The notes beneath the pieces were generated by a model. The model was not told the origin of the DNA. It saw only the letters and a list, made by a program, of their open reading frames with translations, and did no database searches. The position numbers were made by a program, and so were the translations under genes. From NCBI GenBank assembly GCA_030378015.1, contig JAUCGG010000027.1, positions 1 through 37,105 of the forward strand: a DNA stretch of 37,105 nucleotides, given 5' to 3'. Below are positions 18,605 to 26,988 of this stretch, piece by piece (the stretch's first letter is position 1; every line of letters starts with the position of its first letter). The stretch comes from Desulfococcaceae bacterium HSG8 (GTDB lineage Bacteria; Desulfobacterota; Desulfobacteria; Desulfobacterales; 4be13).

Positions 18605-19000
18605 TCAAGTTACCAGCTCAGAAAGATCCTCCGGGATGACCCCAAGTTGTTGCAGAATCTCCAGGCGATTAATGGCAATCCAGTGTTCCACGATTTTGCC
18701 ATCAGCAATACGGTAAACAATATTAAACGGTTGAGTTATATGTATTCCGGTTGGAGCGATGCCAAGAAAGTCGCCCTTGTGTGTGCCTTTGAATGTTGCA
18801 CGTACTGCCACCTGATCTCCTTCCGCTATCATGTCGTCAATTAACATCTCAAAATGTGGAAAAGCTGTTTCACCCCAGGCAATGAATCCTAACAGATCTC
18901 TGTCTGTTGTATATTCTTCCACAACTGTTGCAGGTTTGTCCTTACCCTTTATTGCCTCAAAATATCGACGGATTAAAGATTTGTTTTCTTCTGTTGACAT
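18605..19000 (-). CDS. SnoaL-like / ester cyclase family protein (NTF2-like fold)
   Basis: 131 residues that read as a complete SnoaL-type domain: NKSLIRRYFEAIKGKD at the N-terminus, then HFEMLIDDMIAEGDQVAVR, and FKGTHKGDFLGIAPTGIHI leading to the C-terminal strand pair YRIADGKIVEHWIAINRLEILQQLG. The family covers polyketide cyclases and many uncharacterised small-molecule binding proteins, so no substrate is implied. GGAGAG lies upstream of the ATG on the minus strand. It stands alone between repeat elements. Confidence 0.85.
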   Translation of the reverse strand: MSTEENKSLIRRYFEAIKGKDKPATVVEEYTTDRDLLGFIAWGETAFPHFEMLIDDMIAEGDQVAVRATFKGTHKGDFLGIAPTGIHITQPFNIVYRIADGKIVEHWIAINRLEILQQLGVIPEDLSELVT

Positions 19001-19077
19001 AATTCTCTCCTTTTATACATTTTTTGAATTATTCCTTTATGCAAATATAACAGTCCCAGTTGTTTCTTTTTAGCCAG

Positions 19078-19162
19078 TTTGTAGTTCCGCCTTCAGGCGG
19101 CTTAACACCGCCTAAAGGCGGAACTACAAACTTCGATCTGGTATGTTTTTTATTGGAAATCA
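19078..19162. repeat. Solo right-end copy of the GGTGATTTCC-type element
   Basis: TAGTTCCGCCTTCAGGCGG and its inverse form a hairpin, followed by CAAACTTCGATCTGGTATG and TTGGAAATCAC. It is nearly identical to 19371-19453 but lacks the left part, so it is either a decayed copy or a recombination product. Confidence 0.8.
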
Positions 19163-19205
19163 CAATGCATCGGGCTGGAAGCTGGCTGTTGTCTGATATT
19201 TTTAA

Positions 19206-19454
19206 GGTGATTTCCAGAAAGTGCAGTTTGTAGTACACCACTTTTTAAGTTCGTCCCCCCCTTTTTTAAAGGGGGCCGGGGGGATTTTACGTTACTAAAA
19301 AAGGGTGTTGCGGCAGAAATCCCCCCGGCCCCCCTTTAAAAAAGGGGGGAGGAATTTACAAGTTGATGTAGTAGTTCCGCCTTCAGGCGGCTTAACACCG
19401 CCTAAAGGCGGAACTACAAACTTCGATCTGGTATGTTTTTTATTGGAAATCACC
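19206..19454. mobile_element. MITE, 249 bp, with GGTGATTTCC terminal inverted repeats and TAA target duplication
   Basis: The ends are GGTGATTTCC (19206) and GGAAATCACC (to 19454), flanked by TAA at 19203-19205 and 19455-19457. Inside lies a C-tract/G-tract element (19230-19374) and then the TAGTTCCGCC hairpin. A second copy at 26544-26803 has the same ends and TTA on both sides. The insertion lies exactly in the stop codon of the chemoreceptor gene on the minus strand. No transposase is encoded, so it would need one in trans. Confidence 0.85.
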
Positions 19455-21520
19455 TAAACTTTGAATCTCCCGACCATCTCGCGAAGCTGAACCGCAATAT
19501 CAGATAGTTCTTCAGCCGATACATTGACCTGCCCTGCCCTGTTGCTGGCTCCTTCCGCAGACTGGCTGATAAGCTGGACATTTGCAGCCATCTCATTGGC
19601 TCCTTTGGCTGCTTCACCCGCGTTTTTGGACATGTCATTTGCCCCTTTTGCAACCTCTGCAATGGCTTTCGCGATATTCCCTGACCCGATGTTGGCCTGA
19701 CGGACATTGTTGGTGATATCATTCGTTGTATGTGTCTGCAGATCCACAGCATTCGTGATTACCAGGGTTGACGCGTTTACCTTGTTGATAATCGCCAGGA
19801 TTTCGTCAATGACCCTGATTGCCCCGTCAGTATTCTTCTGAACCCCGTCAATCCGCCTGGCAATATTCTCCGCGGCCATTGCACTCTGTTTGGCAAGCTC
19901 CTTGATCTCATTTGCAACAACGGCAAATCCCTTGCCTGCCTCGCCTGCGGAAGCAGCTTCGATGGTTGCATTGAGTGCAAGAAGATTGGTCTGCTCGGCA
20001 ATTCTCGTGATGAGTTTTGTGACCTCACCGATCTCCTTTGCAGCATCTCCCAGGCTGTTCATGGCCTCGGTTGCTGTATTTGCCATTTTCACAGACTGTG
20101 CCGAAACCCTGGCGCCTTCCTGGGCATTACGGGCAATCTCATTGATCGCTGTTGCCATTTCTTCTATTGCCGAAACTACGGCGTTCATATTTCGGGACAT
20201 CTGCTCCGCGGTGGAGGAAATGCTTTGAATGTTCACACTCATTTCTTCGGTAGCAGATGCCATAGTATTGATGTTCATGGAAACTTCTTCGGTGGCTGTG
20301 GAAACATTGTTTGAAATTTCAGACATCTGGTTCGCGTCCTCGGTCATTTGTTCGGAAAGCTTCAGCGAACTGTACGACGACTCGGTCAGTGTCTCTGCGT
20401 TTCTCGCAGCTTCCCTGACCATGACACGGATCTTTTCAATAAATATGTTGAACTGGTTCGCCACTTCTCCCATCTCATCCTTATGCTCAAAATCGAGCCG
20501 CACGGTCAGGTCACCTTCTCCCTGGGCCAGATCCGTCACCATTGCGGTCAGTTTTTTTATGGGATGGTTAACTGAACGAAGAATAATTATCCCGCCGGTT
20601 CCTATGACGAGCAGAATCAGAAAAAATCCTATGATCGCTGATATGAGATTCTTATCTCTGATGCCATCAAGAGAAGACTGAATCCAGTCAGATATCCCTC
20701 TTTCTCCTGCTATCATGCCTTTCCTCACGGAATTAAGCTGGAATTCGAGCTTTGTATTTTCCTGCCATATTTTATGTATATGAGCGGTCAGTTCTTCAAT
20801 TTTGTTCAGCCTTTCACCCGCATACGTTGAAAAATCGGTGAACAGTTTTTTATGGGTGAACTTCGCGAGTGCGGAAATATTTTTCCGTTCCTTATTTACT
20901 ATTGTCACAGTTTTTTTATATGTTTCTAAAAATATATTTTCTTTATCTTCCAACAGCAGGTCTTTGTTTATAGCCAGGGATATCTCACTCACAGCGTTGA
21001 CAATGTTTTTGTTCGATATTGCACATGAACCGTACATGGGATCCGGCTCTTTTCCGTTCAGATAGGCAGTACCGATGATGCCGTCAATTTCCTCAGCAAG
21101 TTGTTCCGAATTGTTCTGAAAATCTTTTGTCAGTTCATCCCACTGGATTTTCAATGAAATGATTTCACGATTATTATCAACCAGCAGCATAAATTTCTTT
21201 TTATAATCCGCGAGCAATTTTGAAAGGTTTTCAAGGTCTTTCCGAGCCTGGCTTGCATTGGTTGTGATTCCCTCCAGGAGTCTGATATTCTCATCAATAT
21301 CTGAAAGCACCTTTTTTGCAGCTTCGCTGCTCGGATGTTTTGCATAGTTTCTTTCGGAGATAATGGTTCCTAATAAGCTGGATTCAAAGCTTTTAATCCT
21401 GGAATTGAATGCTTGGTACTGATAGGTTTTGCCATTATAGAACTGGGTCAGCCAGAAGGAGATAATATATAATGTCAGATTTATCAGGAGAAACAACATG
21501 ATCTTCTTTTTTATCTTCAT
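19454..21520 (-). CDS. Methyl-accepting chemotaxis protein with long helical sensor
   Basis: 688 residues. TM1 is ~7-26, and a ~265-residue all-helical periplasmic domain (27-291) resembles helical-bimodular or double four-helix sensors. TM2 is ~292-316. The HAMP is ~314-368 (NHPIKKLTAMVTDLAQGEGDLTVRLD). The signalling domain carries [21 protein letters not shown] and GFAVVANEIKELAKQSA. AAGGAAAATCT precedes ATG 21520, so the open frame further upstream to 21691 is translated repeat DNA. The stop codon TAG is formed partly by the adjoining MITE. It lies far from the che cluster but could signal through its CheA. The ligand is unknown. Confidence 0.93.
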   Translation of the reverse strand: MKIKKKIMLFLLINLTLYIISFWLTQFYNGKTYQYQAFNSRIKSFESSLLGTIISERNYAKHPSSEAAKKVLSDIDENIRLLEGITTNASQARKDLENLSKLLADYKKKFMLLVDNNREIISLKIQWDELTKDFQNNSEQLAEEIDGIIGTAYLNGKEPDPMYGSCAISNKNIVNAVSEISLAINKDLLLEDKENIFLETYKKTVTIVNKERKNISALAKFTHKKLFTDFSTYAGERLNKIEELTAHIHKIWQENTKLEFQLNSVRKGMIAGERGISDWIQSSLDGIRDKNLISAIIGFFLILLVIGTGGIIILRSVNHPIKKLTAMVTDLAQGEGDLTVRLDFEHKDEMGEVANQFNIFIEKIRVMVREAARNAETLTESSYSSLKLSEQMTEDANQMSEISNNVSTATEEVSMNINTMASATEEMSVNIQSISSTAEQMSRNMNAVVSAIEEMATAINEIARNAQEGARVSAQSVKMANTATEAMNSLGDAAKEIGEVTKLITRIAEQTNLLALNATIEAASAGEAGKGFAVVANEIKELAKQSAMAAENIARRIDGVQKNTDGAIRVIDEILAIINKVNASTLVITNAVDLQTHTTNDITNNVRQANIGSGNIAKAIAEVAKGANDMSKNAGEAAKGANEMAANVQLISQSAEGASNRAGQVNVSAEELSDIAVQLREMVGRFKV

Positions 21521-21579
21521 AGATTTTCCTTTTCGTAAATTGTAAATTCTTGTGGGTTGTAAGGGAGTTCCCAATAAAT

Positions 21580-22012
21580 AAAATGTCCGCGTGCTCGCGG
21601 GGGATTGGGACTTAAAAATCGGTGACGATAATTTTTGCGGCAAAATGCCAGCGTGCTCGCGGGGGATTGACAAATCCCCAAGGCCCGTCAAGTGGTTCGG
21701 ATTTGCCCGGAATGACGATTTAACATGCTGTCATTCCGGGGAAAATCGGAAAACGGATGTTTTCCGATTTTAACCCGGAATCCACTGTCTGCAAAAGTTT
21801 TCGATCTACTGTTAAGGGGCGTATTTTCAGTCCCGGAGGGCTGAAAACAGCCCGGCAATTCATTGCCGGGTGAGATTCCGGATCATCACATCCCGGAGGG
21901 ACGACTGAAAAGCTTTCAGTCGTCCCTCCGGGACTGAAAAAACGGGGACATCCCGCCCCCGGCAATAAATTGCCGGGCTATTTTCAGTCGTCCCTCCGGG
22001 ACTCCCCAAGTG
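21580..22012. repeat. Repeat cluster upstream of the chemoreceptor gene
   Basis: 21585-21683 holds two GCGTGCTCGCGGGGGATTG fragments related to the tandem repeat at window start. 21705-21812 is a GGATTCCGGGTTAAAAT-family element in inverse orientation. 21820-22012 contains several CCCGGAGGGACGACTG / CAGTCGTCCCTCCGGGA palindromes and CCCGGCAATTCATTGCCGGG-type hairpins. No gene is visible in 21521-22051. Confidence 0.8.
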
Positions 22013-22051
22013 CCCTTTGTTAAGCCTCCAATGCCAATGTTATGCGCTTAT

Positions 22052-22528
22052 TTATAGGTTGAGCATCATCTTCTCATTATATGTTCTGAAACCAGACCTA
22101 ATGAATGCGTCTCTTGCGGATTGGTTATCTGACCATACATCCAGTTCTATTCTGTCAATCCCCCATTCACTCACAACTCTTTTGGCTTCGTACAAGAGGC
22201 TCCTGAAGATGCCTTTCTTACGATATTTCTCAGATACACACACTTGGTCAATGTATCCGCATTTTCGTTCGTTAATGAGCGTAAACTCGGGCAGGATCTG
22301 CTTCCGAAGTATCATATAACCTGCCAGTTGTGTTTCATCTTCTGCCACAAGGATGATTGTTGATTCATCCTCCAGTTTCTGTCGAAGCATCTTGCTCATG
22401 GCTTCATGGCTCGCTTCGCGAAAGAGTGATGGGAACAGATTGACATGAACCGCCTGAACTTCAGCATTAAGCATAGCCAGTTGCTCAATGTCTTGGTTGT
22501 CTGCTTGTTTTATCTTCATGTTCCACAC
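22052..22528 (-). CDS. GNAT-family N-acetyltransferase
   Basis: 158 residues (155 if the Met at codon 4, position 22519, is used). The acetyl-CoA pocket motif A reads IDQVCVSEKYRKKGIFRSLL, close to the usual QxxGxG/A. The C-terminal segment IELDVWSDNQSARDAFIRSGF is the typical motif B region, with the RSGF turn. GNAT proteins move an acetyl group from acetyl-CoA to an amine; the substrate (protein N-terminus, antibiotic, metabolite) cannot be told. It lies 7 bp downstream of the Doc-like gene on the same strand and could be co-transcribed. GNATs can be toxins, but no RHH/DUF1778 antitoxin accompanies this one. Confidence 0.87.
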   Translation of the reverse strand: MWNMKIKQADNQDIEQLAMLNAEVQAVHVNLFPSLFREASHEAMSKMLRQKLEDESTIILVAEDETQLAGYMILRKQILPEFTLINERKCGYIDQVCVSEKYRKKGIFRSLLYEAKRVVSEWGIDRIELDVWSDNQSARDAFIRSGFRTYNEKMMLNL

Positions 22529-22535
22529 TTCTTGC

Positions 22536-22970
22536 TCAATTTTGAACTCCCTGTTTTTCCATATAATCTCTACTTTGCAACCTGGATTTTATAAAATATG
22601 AAAAATTCAGCACAGATTCCTCTTTTTTGCCCGGCTCCGTTTTTGCAAGCCCGATTATTTCTTCCGCAAGATCTTTTTCCCTGCCTGTATAATACAGACC
22701 TCTTTTTCTCAGGCAGTTCAGTAGAACATACCCTGCCGTGCGTTTGTTGCCGTCTGTAAACGGATGCAGCTTGACAATCTGCCAGACGGCAAGGCAGTAT
22801 TTCTGTATGTCATCCCAGTCGTACATATCTGCCGCATATCCGACGTATTCGGCAAGACTTTCCAAATCAGAGCGGTTTCTTATGCTGTTTGCACCGCCGA
22901 AGCCGCCGAACTTCTTCAACGCTTTCCTGTTAAACACTATGATTGTTGCAGGAGACAGACACATAAGCAT
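22536..22970 (-). CDS. Doc/Fic-family toxin-like protein
   Basis: 144 residues from ATG 22970, which lies just after GAGAAG and 7 bp from the upstream stop. The frame extends further upstream, but there it overlaps the preceding gene. The Fic core HPFTDGNKRTAG (69-80) matches HxFx(D/E)GNKR; the Lys is typical of Doc, which inactivates EF-Tu by phosphorylation, whereas AMPylating Fic proteins have Gly there. The Doc-like N-terminus carries FGGFGGANSIRNRSDLESL. Doc is normally paired with a Phd antitoxin; here the upstream partner is an unrelated 178-residue protein. Activity is inferred from the motif only. Confidence 0.85.
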   Translation of the reverse strand: MLMCLSPATIIVFNRKALKKFGGFGGANSIRNRSDLESLAEYVGYAADMYDWDDIQKYCLAVWQIVKLHPFTDGNKRTAGYVLLNCLRKRGLYYTGREKDLAEEIIGLAKTEPGKKEESVLNFSYFIKSRLQSRDYMEKQGVQN

Positions 22971-22977
22971 ATTCTTC

Positions 22978-23514
22978 TCAGTTTGCCGCCAGATATTCGA
23001 AAGCCTCGTCCCATTCCGGGGTGTCAAGCATACCCAGGGTTTCGCTGATATCATCGAAGGTATTTACCGCCTCCTCGACACCATATGTTTCAATAATATC
23101 TCTGATATCAGGATCAGCAGCAAGCAGACATCTTTCCGCAATCTCGTCCCAGTCGTTCGCTACATGATCAAAAAAACGTCTGTAAATTCCGAATCTGTCA
23201 GTGGTGTGAAGCAGTTTTCTCAGTTCGGAATAACCGGCCACCGACTTCTTTATATGTCTGAAATTATTTTTCTGTTCCTCATTGCTCAGTTTTCCAATCT
23301 CTGCGGCTGATTTTTTGCCAAGAATGATAACCAGGACAATCAGGATATGCATGGCTGATGAGACAACAATGCTGTTTCCGGAAGTCCGGATTTCGGTTAT
23401 TATTTTGCAGACGGATTCTGTCAGTGTTGCAAACATATCAATATTTTTAAATGGTTGTGTGTATTCCATCAGTTCTGCCAATTCCCTTATGAAATTTTCC
23501 TTTTCATGCAACAA
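22978..23514 (-). CDS. Unknown protein encoded upstream of the Doc-like gene
   Basis: 178 residues if a TTG at 23514 is used; the first in-frame ATG is at 23469 (MEYTQPF). I recognise no family. There is one hydrophobic stretch (SIVVSSAMHILIVLVIILG, ~49-67), and the rest is helical and acidic, ending TPEWDEAFEYLAAN. The frame stays open upstream into a dispersed repeat that begins near 23540, so the true 5' end may have been cut off or replaced. It ends 7 bp before the Doc-like start, so the two are probably one operon and this may be the antitoxin or a regulator. No Phd features are seen. Confidence 0.6.
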   Translation of the reverse strand: MLHEKENFIRELAELMEYTQPFKNIDMFATLTESVCKIITEIRTSGNSIVVSSAMHILIVLVIILGKKSAAEIGKLSNEEQKNNFRHIKKSVAGYSELRKLLHTTDRFGIYRRFFDHVANDWDEIAERCLLAADPDIRDIIETYGVEEAVNTFDDISETLGMLDTPEWDEAFEYLAAN

Positions 23515-23529
23515 TTTCTTTGGTTTGCG

Positions 23530-24000
23530 AACCAGGGTCAGCAGATCGAAAACTTTTGCAAACAGTGGATTCCGGGTTAAAACCGGAAAACATCCGTTTT
23601 CCGATTTTTATATGAAACTCGTGAGTCGTAAGTTCTCATAAATAGCTGAAATGACTCACCAGAAAACTCCCCCCTTTTTTAAAGGGGGGCCGGGGGGGAT
23701 TTTCCCCAACCTGCTGAAATCCCCCTGAATCCCCCTTTAAAAAAGGGGGACTCAGAACAGCGGCTTCAGAGAACTTATGACTGTCGAGATATGAAAGTCC
23801 CGATAAAAAATCCCCCGGCCCCTTTACGAAAGGGGGAGTCGCGGACTTTCATCATCAGGTCATGGAAGTTCCCCGGAATGACAGTATATTACCCGTCATT
23901 CCGGGGAAAATTAAAAAACGGATGTTTTTTAATTTTAACCCGGAATCCACTGTTCACAAGGGACCGGAAACTTTTCGATCTACTGATATTCGGAAAGGGA
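23530..24000. repeat. Cluster of dispersed inverted elements
   Basis: 23537-23610 is a half element (CAGCAGATCGAAAACTTTTG, GGATTCCGGGTTAAAA). 23655-23760 is a diverged C-tract/G-tract element. 23789-23850 is a further fragment (ATGAAAGTCCC, GGGGGAGTCGCGG). 23862-23985 is the inverse half, ending CGGAATCCACTGTTCACAAG. No gene is seen in 23515-24036. Confidence 0.78.
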
Positions 24001-24036
24001 TGGAAAACACCCCCTTTCCCAAAGAAGCCGGGGTTT

Positions 24037-24537
24037 TTACCTGAGCAGTTTTTCCAGTTCTTCCACAGGCTTATTTTCATCATAAATACCGGCCCCGACG
24101 CTGTAAGGTGTCCCCGGAACCTTGGTCATGAAACTCACCTTTCGTGATGTTTTTTCTTCGCCCACTTTTGGCCACCAGTATTCCACCCATCCCCCTTTGG
24201 GCTTCTGGGCAGATTCACAAAGCCGCACGAATATATAATTTCCCCTGGTATCTTTTAAACCCATCAGGGGCCTTCCGATCAGTTGGGGTCTGACGGGATG
24301 CCCGATAATGGTTCCCTTGCCACAGTCAAAGACAAAAACGTAGGTATCTTTAAAAACCCAGGAGCCGTTTTTCTCGTTAAAAGATTCCAGTGCTGAGTCA
24401 TCAGGGTTCTGGGACAGGAATGTCGCTGCTTCATAAACCTTTTTTATAACGTCTTCCGGTGTTGCCTTGTCGCCCGCCAGGGCAAAGCCCGAAGTCCATA
24501 GAAAAAACACAAGCACTGAAAAACACATCTGTTTCAT
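24037..24537 (-). CDS. Exported single-Cache (sCache_2-like) domain protein
   Basis: 166 residues. A signal peptide (hydrophobic 5-21, cut near ALA-G) exports it. The mature part reads as a small Cache domain: the helix PEDVIKKVYEAATFLSQN, then NGSWVFKDTYVFVFDCGKGTIIGHP, LIGRPLMGLKDTRGNYIFVRL, and the closing strands WVEYWWPK and GTPYSVGAGIYDE. Free-standing periplasmic Cache proteins occur beside or far from chemoreceptors and are thought to bind small ligands. AAGGAGGAAATTT before the ATG is a strong ribosome site. Neighbours are repeats only. Confidence 0.85.
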   Translation of the reverse strand: MKQMCFSVLVFFLWTSGFALAGDKATPEDVIKKVYEAATFLSQNPDDSALESFNEKNGSWVFKDTYVFVFDCGKGTIIGHPVRPQLIGRPLMGLKDTRGNYIFVRLCESAQKPKGGWVEYWWPKVGEEKTSRKVSFMTKVPGTPYSVGAGIYDENKPVEELEKLLR

Positions 24538-25018
24538 AAATTTCCTCCTTATTCCGAAGTGTTAAAATTTTGAAAGTCTCTGATTCTTATATGAATTAAC
24601 CAACGCTTCCGAATCCTGATTTACACCTGCTTCCAAGCTTGTAATCATGTATTCGATGATTAAATTATATCATCGGGCCGTTAAAAGCAAAGAAAATTTG
24701 AATGTAACCGTTATATATCTGCCTCAATCCCGATTAAAGAATAAGGAAATAATCTGCCCACGCTGCCCGTCTGACCTTAATTTTAATCTTGCTCTTTATC
24801 TTGCTCTTGCTCTTTATCAGGCAAGAGCAAGAGTAAGAGCAAGATACCGGGGTATATTAATTTTAGGGAAATACCTAAAAAGATTACAGGATGATCTATT
24901 TAATCAGAAAAAACCTGTCTGACTTTACCGTAGAAATACATTCGGACTTCCGAATTTTTACCGTAAAACGGGCCCGAACTCCGGAAGTCTTTTTTAAAAG
25001 ACGCTGAAAGGACTGAAA
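24538..25018. other. AT-rich intergenic DNA with an inverted TTGCTC repeat
   Basis: 24788-24846 contains TTGCTCTTTATCTTGCTCTT facing GGCAAGAGCAAGAGTAAGAG, a GC-poor hairpin made of hexamer-like units. A 91-codon frame across it (24647-24922) has a repeat-derived composition and no ribosome site, and I do not call it. Nothing else is recognised. Confidence 0.5.
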
Positions 25019-25108
25019 ATGAAAGAAATAATTATTTTCATGGCAATTATAGGCGTGTGGTTTCTTTTACAGGCATACATACTGCCTAAAATGGGAATTT
25101 CCACATGA
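25019..25108 (+). CDS. 29-residue single-span membrane peptide
   Basis: A small open frame, starting MKEIIIFMAIIGVWFLLQA and ending YILPKMGIST. Residues 4-22 form one hydrophobic helix, with a short tail LPKMG. AAAGGA at 25007-25012 stands 6 bases before the ATG, which is better than for many larger genes here. The shape (Trp-Phe-Leu-Leu in the helix, then LPK-G) is like small uncharacterised membrane proteins I associate with deltaproteobacteria, though I cannot name a family. The sequence after it (25145-25280) is non-coding. The short length makes it less sure. Confidence 0.5.
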   Translation: MKEIIIFMAIIGVWFLLQAYILPKMGIST

Positions 25109-25349
25109 ATGAAGGATGCCTGCCAGGTGGCAGATAAGAAAGATAATATAGAAAAAACAGATAAATGACGCGATGTGCAACTTATAATGCCGCGAAGGCA
25201 CAAACGCGCGAAGCCTCTTGAAAGTTCTTTGTGTTTCTTTGTGGCATTATCTGTCTGTTTAAAAAAGTTGCATATAGCGTGATAAATGATCAATATACGG
25301 TTCGCAGTGCAGCAAACCATGCCCGGCCGTTTTTACAGGAGGATACCAA

Positions 25350-26513
25350 ATGAGTCCGAAACGGAAACCCGAACCCTACAACGGATTTGAACAGGGTCCC
25401 ATACGCCCCCCTAATGAGGCATACAGCCTGCTCATACGTCTGACCCGGAACTGCCCGTGGAACCGCTGTGCGTTCTGCCCTGTATATAAAGGAAAAAAAT
25501 TCTCTTTGCGCCCGCTTGAGCATCTGAAACAGGATATTGATACGGTTCACAAATATGTGATGCGCCTGTGGCGTCTGGCAGATGAATCCGGGCAGGTGAA
25601 CCCGGTAGAACTCCGGAAGGCAATGGGAAATGTTGACGACGGCGAATCCCAGGCATTTCATGCCGCGCTCCACTGGTTTGCCGGGGGATTGAAGTCCGTA
25701 TTTATCCAGGATGCAAACAGCCTGATCATGAAGCCTGCCGATCTTGTGGAAATCCTGAAATACATGAAAGAGCGGTTTTACTGGGTTGAGAGGGTGACAT
25801 CCTATGCCCGTTCCCGCACCATTGCCAGGATAAAAGATGAGGATATGAAGGCATTCCGCGAGGCCGGCCTGACCAGGATTCACATCGGCCTTGAATCCGG
25901 TTCTGATAATGTCCTGAAAATGATAAACAAAGGTGTAACAAAGGCAGATCACATCAAAGCAGGGCTGAAAGTGAAAAATGCTGGAATAGAACTTTCCGAA
26001 TATGTCATGCCGGGGCTGGGCGGAAAATCGCTTTCTGAAGAACATGCCCTGGAAACAGCCGACGCGTTAAATCAGATCAATCCCCATTTTATACGTCTTC
26101 GGACTTTGGCAATCCCGAACCGGGTAGAGCTTTACAAGGAGTATCAGGAGGGCCGTTTTGAAAAATGTACGGATGTGATGGTGGCAAAGGAAATCCTGCT
26201 TTTTCTTGAAAATCTGGACAGCATTACAAGCGTTCTTAAAAGCGATCATATTCTCAATCTTTTCCAAGACGTTGAAGGAACTTTTCCCCGGGACAGGGAT
26301 ATGATGATCGGCAAAGTAAAAGCCTTCCTGGAAATGGAACCGGAAAAACAATGTGTGTATCAGGTCGGCAGAAGGCTCGGCATTTTTTCCGGGTTGGGTG
26401 ATATGGAAGATTCCCACAGGATGGCAAAGGCAGAAAAGACCTGCGGGGAACTTCAGATTACCCCGCGGAATGTTAATGAAATCGCAGATGAACTCATGAA
26501 GCGGTTTATATAA
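25350..26513 (+). CDS. Radical SAM protein with CX4CX2C cluster motif
   Basis: 387 residues. The [4Fe-4S] motif reads NCPWNRCAFCPVYKG with Cys35, Cys40 and Cys43: four residues between the first two cysteines instead of the usual three. Core barrel features follow: YARSRTIARIKDEDMKAFREAGLTRIHIGLESGSDNVLKMINKG is the typical GxxxxxxGxES region, and MPGLGGKS is further on. The C-terminal ~110 residues are helical. AGGAGG precedes the ATG. The family resembles COG1032-type radical SAM proteins without a B12 domain; the reaction is unknown. It is monocistronic, followed by a MITE 30 bp after the stop. Confidence 0.85.
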   Translation: MSPKRKPEPYNGFEQGPIRPPNEAYSLLIRLTRNCPWNRCAFCPVYKGKKFSLRPLEHLKQDIDTVHKYVMRLWRLADESGQVNPVELRKAMGNVDDGESQAFHAALHWFAGGLKSVFIQDANSLIMKPADLVEILKYMKERFYWVERVTSYARSRTIARIKDEDMKAFREAGLTRIHIGLESGSDNVLKMINKGVTKADHIKAGLKVKNAGIELSEYVMPGLGGKSLSEEHALETADALNQINPHFIRLRTLAIPNRVELYKEYQEGRFEKCTDVMVAKEILLFLENLDSITSVLKSDHILNLFQDVEGTFPRDRDMMIGKVKAFLEMEPEKQCVYQVGRRLGIFSGLGDMEDSHRMAKAEKTCGELQITPRNVNEIADELMKRFI

Positions 26514-26543
26514 TACGTTTTGGTGTCTGGTATTTGGTATTTA

Positions 26544-26803
26544 GGTGATTTCCAATAAAAAACATACCGGATCAAAGTTTGCAGTTCCGCAACTTGTAAA
26601 TTCCTCCCCCCTTTTTTAAAGGGGGCCGGGGGATTTCTGGCGTAACCACCTTTTCTCGCAATGAAAAATCCCCCCGGCCCCCTTTAAAAAAGGGGGGGGA
26701 CGAATTTGTAATTTGCTGTAGTAGTTCCGCCTTCAGGCGGCATAACACCGCCTGAAGGCGGAACTACAAACCGCACTTGGTATATTCTTTTCCGGAAATC
26801 ACC
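26544..26803. mobile_element. MITE, 260 bp, GGTGATTTCC ends, TTA target duplication
   Basis: GGTGATTTCC at 26544 and GGAAATCACC ending at 26803 are flanked by TTA on both sides (26541-26543, 26804-26806). Inside lie a C-tract/G-tract palindrome (26586-26724) and the CCGCCTTCAGGCGG...CCGCCTGAAGGCGG hairpin. It is a second full copy of the element at 19206. It carries no transposase. Confidence 0.85.
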
Positions 26804-26860
26804 TTAGCCTTACGACCAACCCAAACACCAAACACTTTAATTGGCAAACTCAAAAAAAAG

Positions 26861-26889
26861 TTGACACGTATAACAATTCCTGCTACACA
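26861..26889 (+). promoter_or_regulatory. Sigma-70-type promoter of tRNA-Ala
   Basis: TTGACA (26861-26866), a 17-bp spacer and TACACA (26884-26889) end 14 bp before the mature tRNA. Confidence 0.7.
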
Positions 26890-26903
26890 GCAAAATCAGT
26901 TAC

Positions 26904-26979
26904 GGGGCTGTAGCTCAGATGGGAGAGCGCATGACTGGCAGTCATGAGGCCAGGGGTTCGACCCCCCTCAGCTCCACCA
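26904..26979 (+). tRNA. tRNA-Ala (anticodon GGC)
   Basis: The cloverleaf is complete. The acceptor GGGGCTG (26904-26910) pairs with CAGCTCC including one G-U. The D-arm is GCTCAGATGGGAGAGC. The anticodon stem is CATGA/TCATG with loop CTGGCAG, anticodon GGC. The T-arm is AGGGGTTCGACCCCCCT. CCA is encoded at 26977-26979. It reads GCC/GCU alanine codons. An excisionase-like gene and a set of accessory genes begin right after it, so it may be an integration site. Confidence 0.97.
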
Positions 26980-26988
26980 AAGAAAATA

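Noticed and set aside
19454-21691. Chemoreceptor extended to a Met at 21691
   Set aside because: The extra 57 residues translate GCGTGCTCGCGGGGGATTG repeats; ATG 21520 has its own AAGGA site and begins with a proper TM1.
22052-22970. GNAT-RHH toxin-antitoxin pair
   Set aside because: The gene beside the GNAT is Doc-like, not a DUF1778/RHH antitoxin, and the GNAT looks like a general acetyltransferase.
24647-24922. 91-codon frame
   Set aside because: It crosses an inverted TTGCTC repeat, lacks a ribosome site and gives a low-complexity sequence (ALYLALALYQARARVRA).
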